64,000 nt of DNA from Brachionus rotundiformis. Taxonomy: Eukaryota; Rotifera; Eurotatoria; Ploima; Brachionidae. A program made the translations under genes and the position numbers. This document shows, piece after piece, positions 58,409-64,000 of the stretch; the first letter of the stretch is position 1, and every line of letters begins with the position of its first letter. The DNA lies in the NCBI GenBank assembly GCA_016802295.1, contig JAESIW010000200.1, forward strand, positions 878,107 to 942,106, given 5' to 3'. The notes under the pieces are model-generated. The model was not told the origin of the DNA. It was given only the letters and a program-made list of their open reading frames with translations, and did not search any database.

Positions 58409-60070
58409 TTATAAAAGCTTTAATATCCTATTTGACTCTCTTATTCCAGACAAATAAGCACCATGCACAGTCGAATAGAACTCGGCATGAGTTGCTTCAC
58501 CAGCAAAACAAATAATCGGACCCTAATTTTCAAAAGAGGGTTATCATTTAATAAAAGATTTATAAAAAAAATATACTCTATCTATTTTAATTGGCTTGGC
58601 TAGAGTATCGATATCAGTTTGCTCTGTTCCAAAAGCGTAATAAGAGTATGAACCTTTGAAAAGTCTACTAGACTTCCATCTTGACATAAAAATCTTGCGA
58701 GCCCTTGGTATATCATCTCTATTAAGGAACTTCCTAAGCAAATCAGTGCATTCATCTATAACTTCTTCATCACTTAGCTGTTCATGGTAACTTCCACAAA
58801 TCCAACCTATCAGAACATTATCAAATCCAACTGCTGGCTCAAACGAACATATGTCTTCTGACCATCGTTTGGCCCAGTCAAAGTTAACATGATTTATTCT
58901 ATCGAACAAGTTCTCCTCATTCGTTTTGGACCAGACCAAATTTATTCCCTCTAGATTTTCAGGCCAGAATCTTTTGTCATATTCTAATATGATTTTATTT
59001 ACGGTGCCAAAACCAAGCCGATCAATGGAGCAAACTTTTTCTTTTGGTACTAAATTCGATGGCGAGAAAAGTGTTCCTAAATTTTCTTTTAAAAAGCCAA
59101 GACTCATTGTCAGAATAACTTGATCGCATGTAACCACACAATTGGAAAATAGAAGAACCAATTTGGAAGACTCTTGACAGTGCAAGCAATGTTCACAATC
59201 GGCATTGTTTTGGCATGCTAAAATTTTGCTCAATTCATGCTCCAATTTAACTCGATTGTAAAATTTTTCACTATTTTTCTCAATTATTTTGTTTATAACA
59301 CTGAGGTAGCCGCGTTTTGGCTCCATTATTTGACTGCCTTTGAGCTCTACAAATTTGGAAAAATTTCTCAATGACAAATCAAAGACGGAATGGCAAGAAT
59401 TCTCAACATTTTCCCATTTACATCTCCATAGAAAAAGAGAGTCTAGAACTTTGCATATTTTTGGGTCCTGTAGATTGAAGTAGCCTTGGCAAAGCTTCAT
59501 GTAATTTTCGTAGAAAAAAAAGCCCATTTCCACATCGTCCTTGAGTTCATTGTCGATGCTGTACTTTTCTGCACATCTGATCGACTTGTTTAAGCAGTAA
59601 TAGGCAGTTTCGACCAAATTTTGGTTAACATCTACACCTTGGTCAGTCAAAAAAAGCTGCACAACTTCTTTGTCTTCAAAATTTATCTTCAATCCATTGT
59701 GTTTGTCAATATCTTCTTCTGATTCATGCCAAATTTTGCTATAACACTCGTCAATTAGACCACTCTCAATTGCTATCTTATAAATCGGGTTGTCAACTTG
59801 ACCATGGATAAATTGAGCACCAAACTCAAGAACTCCTTCACCTGATTATTTTAAATATTTTCAAAATAAATATTATTAAAATAATTTTTAAACTATTTTT
59901 TGTCTATTAAATAGTTTACCATGGCTAAATGTATGGCACCGACCGCCAATCCGGTTGCCGGCTTCAAAAACTAGGAAATCCTCGTATTCATGGTCCAGTA
60001 GGTTATTTGCAGCCGCGATTCCAGCTATTCCTGCTCCAATTATTGCCGTCTTAATGCTTAATTTGTTCAT
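58409..60070 (-). CDS. FAD-dependent polyamine oxidase (PAOX/SMOX type)
   Basis: Flavin amine oxidase, expected to oxidise spermine/spermidine or their acetyl forms with release of H2O2. Exons 60070-59920, 59841-58577, 58522-58409; phases agree, 509 aa. Seen: N-terminal FAD-binding IIGAGIAGIAAANNLL (GxGxxG at 12-17), VFEAGNRIGGRCHT, GVLEFGAQFIHGQVDNPIY (substrate-site His of polyamine oxidases), VILTMSLGFLKEN, GFGTVNKIILEY, FWPENL, SYSYYAFGTE and the C-terminal FAGEATHAEFYSTVHGAYLS that binds FAD. A Cys-rich insertion CQNNADCEHCLHCQ lies mid-protein. No signal peptide; no peroxisomal SKL-type end (ends ILKLL). Whether it is PAOX or SMOX cannot be decided by eye. Confidence 0.93.
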
Positions 60071-60823
60071 TACGATTTAGATCTTGTAGGACCTGTTTAT
60101 TCTAGATTAGGAAATGCCTAAATTAGATGAGAAAATGTTTTTATTTAATTGAGATATGCATTTTGGGTTGATGGTGTGAACAAATAAGCTTTTTTATAGG
60201 TTTTAATAGCATTCGTCGCCACGTTTTACAAATATAATTTTTTTTATATATATTTTTGTTATTACTAGATCAAAATGTCTATTGTTGTTTGAAAATGAAT
60301 TTTTCGAAAAGTCTACTTTTGAGATTTTGCCTCAATCGCTGGTTTATATTGACAACTTTGGTAAATTACTCTCATTGAGCACATGTACTTTTTTGTTAAA
60401 TTAGACTCCAAAAGATATCAAATTATATGTAATTGAAATATTTGGAAAAATTATGAAAAATCAAAAGTGGCTTTATTTTTAATACATTTTATAGAGATTT
60501 CGACTAGACAAAAATAATATTAGATTATTTTGTTTAATTTGAATAAAATATTTAAAGATTTTTTAAAGTTATAAATTAAAATTAGTCCATAAATTAGAAC
60601 TAAATTTTCAAATTTTTTATTAATATTAATTCTAGTCGCTCTTTAAAAGTAGATTTTTATCGCTTAGATCAAAATTTTTGTCTAGATTTTATGTAAATTT
60701 TGTGGTTTTGTGTCTAAGCTGTTTTAAAAAATGATAAAAAAGAACAAAATATTTTTATGTACTTTTGAAAATAATCAAAAATTGAAATTCTAGTTATAAA
60801 TACAAAATTCATATAAAAGTCTT
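60071..60823. other. upstream spacer of the amine oxidase gene
   Basis: AT-rich, with the promoter of the amine oxidase gene presumably near 60071-60200. No motif named. Confidence 0.4.
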
Positions 60824-61418
60824 GGGTCTTGTCACTTCTATGAACAATTGTCCAGAACAATTCACTCATGTCAATTACCTGGACAAAATCTTTTGTCAAT
60901 TGTCCAGCAAATAATTAAATTGTCCATAATTTTTCTTTGTAAAAATTAATATTTTTAAATAAAAAGTCTCAAAAATTATTTTATAATTGTTTGTAATTTT
61001 GGTTTTTGGAGTGTATCAATATTGTTTGAAAAAACTACTATAAATTTTGTATATATTATGTAACTTGAAAAAAAGTGATTTTTTTAATACTATGGAGCTA
61101 AATAACAAACTAATAGAGAGCTTAAGACTTTGTAAAGTCATTGACTTAAATGATAATTTATTGATTATCAATTGGTTAATATTCAAGAAAAATGACTTAA
61201 TTATTCTTAGATTTCTTATATTATATTTAAATAAAATTAGTTAATTAAATTTTTTGTCCATGAATTTTTTCAATTGTCCAGGTAATAATTTAATTGTCCG
61301 GATAATTACTTAAATGTCCAGGTAAATAATTTACAAATTAATCATTAAAATTTTTTTGTCCAGGTAATTGACATGAGTGAATTGTCCTGGACAATTGTCC
61401 ATAGAAGTGACAAGACCC
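60824..61418. mobile_element. foldback MITE, 8-base target duplication AAAGTCTT
   Basis: Inverted ends GGGTCTTGTCACTTCTATG and its complement; the arms extend over about 75 bases (ACAATTGTCC, CACTCATGTCAATTACCTGG). AAAGTCTT flanks at 60816-60823 and 61419-61426. Inside, the motif TTGTCCAGGTAAT occurs several times near both ends, like transposase-binding subterminal repeats. hAT-type by duplication length. Confidence 0.92.
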
Positions 61419-61569
61419 AAAGTCTTATGTATGGTCACTTATGCATAGACTTAAATCTGCTAAAAAAACTATTTAATACAATTCAAATTCTAGATATTTA
61501 TACGAGAATAGGTGGTGTTTCATGTTAATTTAAAAAAAAATTTTAAAGAATAAATGACAATATTGTTTA

Positions 61570-61755
61570 GTGTTGGGCATCGTCAATGGCGGCCACTGGA
61601 CCGCGAAAAATTAGTGCTGGCCGTATTGATGAAAAGAATTGACTATAAGAAAAATTGTTTAAAATAAAAAAAAAATTCAATTTCCCCCGCGGTCATCAAT
61701 AAGGCCAACACCAACTTTTGGCGGTCCAATGGCCGCCATTGACGGTGCCCAACAC
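61570..61755. mobile_element. GC-rich hairpin element with TA flanks
   Basis: Ends GTGTTGGGC and GCCCAACAC, flanked by TA. Arms include CGTCAATGGCGGCCA-TGGACCGC and complement, and TATTGATGA / TCATCAATA further in. The GC-rich arms stand out in this AT-rich DNA. 186 bases, no coding capacity. Confidence 0.8.
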
Positions 61756-61756
61756 T

Positions 61757-62904
61757 AATATTCTTACTCTTACAGCTAAAAAAAAGTGTCGCGTCTTTAT
61801 ATCGCTTATTTTTCTTTTTGAGATATCTTCCATTGAATCCAACTTTTTATTCGTATCCAAATTTGAATACTAAAATCAAAGAATATAAAAATTTTTATGA
61901 ACAATTGAAGGAATTAATGAAATTAATGGAATTATTAGATAATTTGAAGCAATCTTTGATTATTGAAAAAAAGAATTAATGGATTATTCTCGCTGATCTA
62001 AAAATCACTTTTACCATTAACACATAGTTTTATTTGATACCATTTATTAATGCCATTTCCCATATGAAAATAAAAACTGTGGTAAAAATCATTGGTAAAA
62101 ATTAATATGGACTTTTAAACATTTTTTTGCATAACTATTGTTTACCATTCAGTTTTTTGAAATTCTCGAAAACTATACATCCTGGAGAAAAACTAGGCAC
62201 ATTTTAAGAAAGCTCGTTAAATTCTCTTCAAGAAAAATGGGGGTCAGTAGAGGGTCAGGTTTTTAAGAGTATAAAAATATTCGATTTTCACAAAAAATAA
62301 AAATTTTGGAGATAAACTAGTTTAATTTTCAAAAAAAAGAGAAAAATTAAAACTTTTAAAAATATTTTTGCTTTGCAACATAAATTGGGGTCAGTATTTT
62401 AGTAGGATCCACGATTGATTATTGACTTTTAAAATTTTTATTTCATTATTATTCCAGGGAATTCCCACAGCTAAAATTACAAACTAATATTCAATAAACT
62501 TATATATAACTCGTCAAGATATATTTTTATGTTCTAATCTGGTAGTTTTTCAAAGATCAGAAAAATAATTTTATTATTTTACTGAGTATCTTATTTTAAT
62601 GTACTATTTTGAAAAATCATGATTTTGGTCTTGTGTGGAATTATTTTCAAAAAAAAATATAAGTTTGTATTTGAAAATTTAATATAGATATAATTGAGTT
62701 TATTATTTTTTCTATTTATTTTGACTAAAATCATGATTCTCATGAAAATTATTTTAAAATAAACAAAATAATTTACTTGAAAAAGCATGAATAGAAAAAA
62801 ATGGCGAAAATTGGTAAAAAAACGCTGAATGTCTAAGGATTTAATTGTTCAAGAAGTGACAATTCTAATTCAACATAATTAAATTAATCAGGTAAAAAAA
62901 TACT
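61757..62904. other. spacer, no gene seen
   Basis: AT-rich DNA before the terminal LINE. Nothing supported. Confidence 0.4.
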
Positions 62905-63990
62905 ATAATCACTCAGCACTGCTGTCCAAGCTAAAGTCATACGGTTTCGACGGCCTCCTCCTTGACTGGCTCTCCGATTTCCTTTCCGACAGAAAACAAC
63001 GAGTAGTTATCGGCTCCAGCTCTTCAGACTGGTGCCGGGTCACGAGCGGTGTACCTCAGGGATCCGTTCTTGGTCCTCTACTCTGTTCATCAACGACATG
63101 CCAAACGGTGTACACCACCACTGCAAGCTCTTTGCCGATGACACCAAGATCATTGCCACCATCAAGAACGGCCTTGACATTGCCCAACTACAGTCCGATA
63201 TAGACCTGCTCGCGACGTGGGCTAACACCTGGCACATGAGTTTCAACGTCGAAAAATGCAAATTCATGGTTTTAAAAAATAAAACTAATCACTTTTGCAC
63301 TTCTTTCAAGCTCACCATGACACTTGAAGAGATCAAAACGGAAAAGGACCTCGGCGTATATTTCTCTAGTGACCTGAAATGGAGAACCCACTGCCAACAC
63401 TCGGCGGCCAAAGCCAACTCCATTCTTGGACAACTCCGCCAGGCCTTCCATGCCTGGAATCCTCAATCCTTCAAGTCCCTGTACACTGCTTTTGTCCGAC
63501 CTCACCTCGAATTTGCCACCTCAGTATGGAATCCACATAGACGAGCAGATATAAGGATCATCGAAAACATCCAAAGGAGAGCAACCAAACTAGTAGGCCG
63601 CATCAGAGACCGTAGCTACCAAGACAGGCTCGCCATCCTGAATCTAACCACCCTCGAATCACGCAGATCAAGAGGTGACCTCATCTCCCACTATAAGATC
63701 GCAAATGGACTACTTGACGTCAACTGGCTAGCCTCAACCAAACTTATGTCGTCCATCGCCTGTCATGGTCCAGCCAACGCAATCAGGGGTCACAAAAAAC
63801 GCCTTTTTGTCCAACTATCCAACTGCCCGGCGCGTACAAACTCCTTAATAACAGAGTTTCATCTACCTGGAACAACCTCGCGTCCTCGACAGTCAACGCT
63901 CCAACCCTTAACAGCTTCAAGGCCCGCCTCGACATACATCTTGCCCGCACGAAAACCACCACCACCTAAACCTCAACGACCAACCATGGC
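62905..63990 (+). pseudogene. GC-rich CR1-like LINE ORF2, C-terminal half
   Basis: Reads HSALLSKLKSYGFDGLLLDW, LSDRKQRVVIGSSSSDW, SGVPQGSVLGPLL, then after a one-base loss near 63083 FINDMPNGVHHHCKLFADDT (FADD catalytic box), EKDLGVYFSSDLKWRTHC, FVRPHLEFATSVWNPH, IQRRATKLVGRIRDRSYQD, LTTLESRRSRGDLISHYKIA and, after a second shift near 63815-63850, STWNNLASSTVNAPTLNSF up to a stop at 63967-63969. GC content is about twice that of the flanks. It starts abruptly at 62905 (5' truncation), and its 3' untranslated end runs beyond the window. Confidence 0.92.
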
Positions 63991-64000
63991 CCAGTCAGTG

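Noticed and set aside
63040..63965. three - strand frames
   Set aside because: Antisense of the LINE reverse transcriptase; GC-rich codons leave the opposite strand open by chance.
1..64000. tRNA, rRNA, CRISPR arrays, bacterial-type promoters or terminators
   Set aside because: None seen; the window is intron-containing animal DNA, so prokaryotic features do not apply. Short tRNA genes were sought by eye (A and B box patterns) without a convincing hit.

Overview
The window looks like nuclear DNA of a small, compact, very AT-rich metazoan. The coding genes are split by many very short introns (about 45-60 bases, GT...AG) and are single copies of standard animal genes: atypical PKC, INPP5F/SAC2, TYW3, KICS2, CMC4, a secreted alpha-carbonic anhydrase, a polyamine-oxidase-type flavoprotein and phospholipid scramblases. 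A monogonont rotifer (Brachionus-like) would fit the base composition and intron style. That is an inference, since the window holds no diagnostic marker. All gene models were built by hand from splice signals, phase agreement and recalled family conservation; no search was run.

Layout. 1-9.4 kb: accessory cluster with two near-identical scramblase genes (+ strand), two small cysteine-rich genes (- strand), a TA-flanked foldback element in an intron, and a relic with a SWIM zinc finger between 100-base direct repeats. 9.5-16.1 kb: mobile-element debris, including a second copy of the TA-flanked foldback element and an integrase-type transposon interrupted by a solo LTR. 17.1-18.1 kb: a third, diverged scramblase (-). 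18.9-20.9 kb: LINE relics. 21.0-27.2 kb: TYW3 and, 146 bases upstream of it in the same orientation, a ten-exon gene of uncertain identity; an assembly gap of 305 N lies in the latter. 29.7-39.4 kb: INPP5F (+), with a carbonic anhydrase gene (-) nested in its second intron. 39.7-41.6 kb: a 5'-truncated LINE with a 45-base target duplication inside a foldback sequence. 43.7-52.2 kb: CMC4, then atypical PKC, both +. 53.2-54.8 kb: KICS2. 55.0-58.3 kb: LTR retrotransposon fragment, LINE relic and a second solo LTR. 58.4-60.1 kb: FAD amine oxidase (-). 60.8-64.0 kb: two foldback elements and a GC-rich LINE that reaches the window's end.

The housekeeping genes do not form one pathway. Some share themes. 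INPP5F (phosphoinositide 4-phosphatase), aPKC (polarity kinase) and KICS2 (KICSTOR, amino-acid control of mTORC1) are signalling or membrane-trafficking genes. TYW3 makes wybutosine in tRNA-Phe. CMC4 is a mitochondrial intermembrane-space twin CX9C protein. The most unusual part is the cluster in the first 18 kb: three scramblases linked to a pair of undescribed Cys/Asp-rich proteins, with signs of gene conversion between two of the scramblases. Non-LTR relics (at least a dozen) and several non-autonomous foldback elements with clear target-site duplications fill much of the rest.
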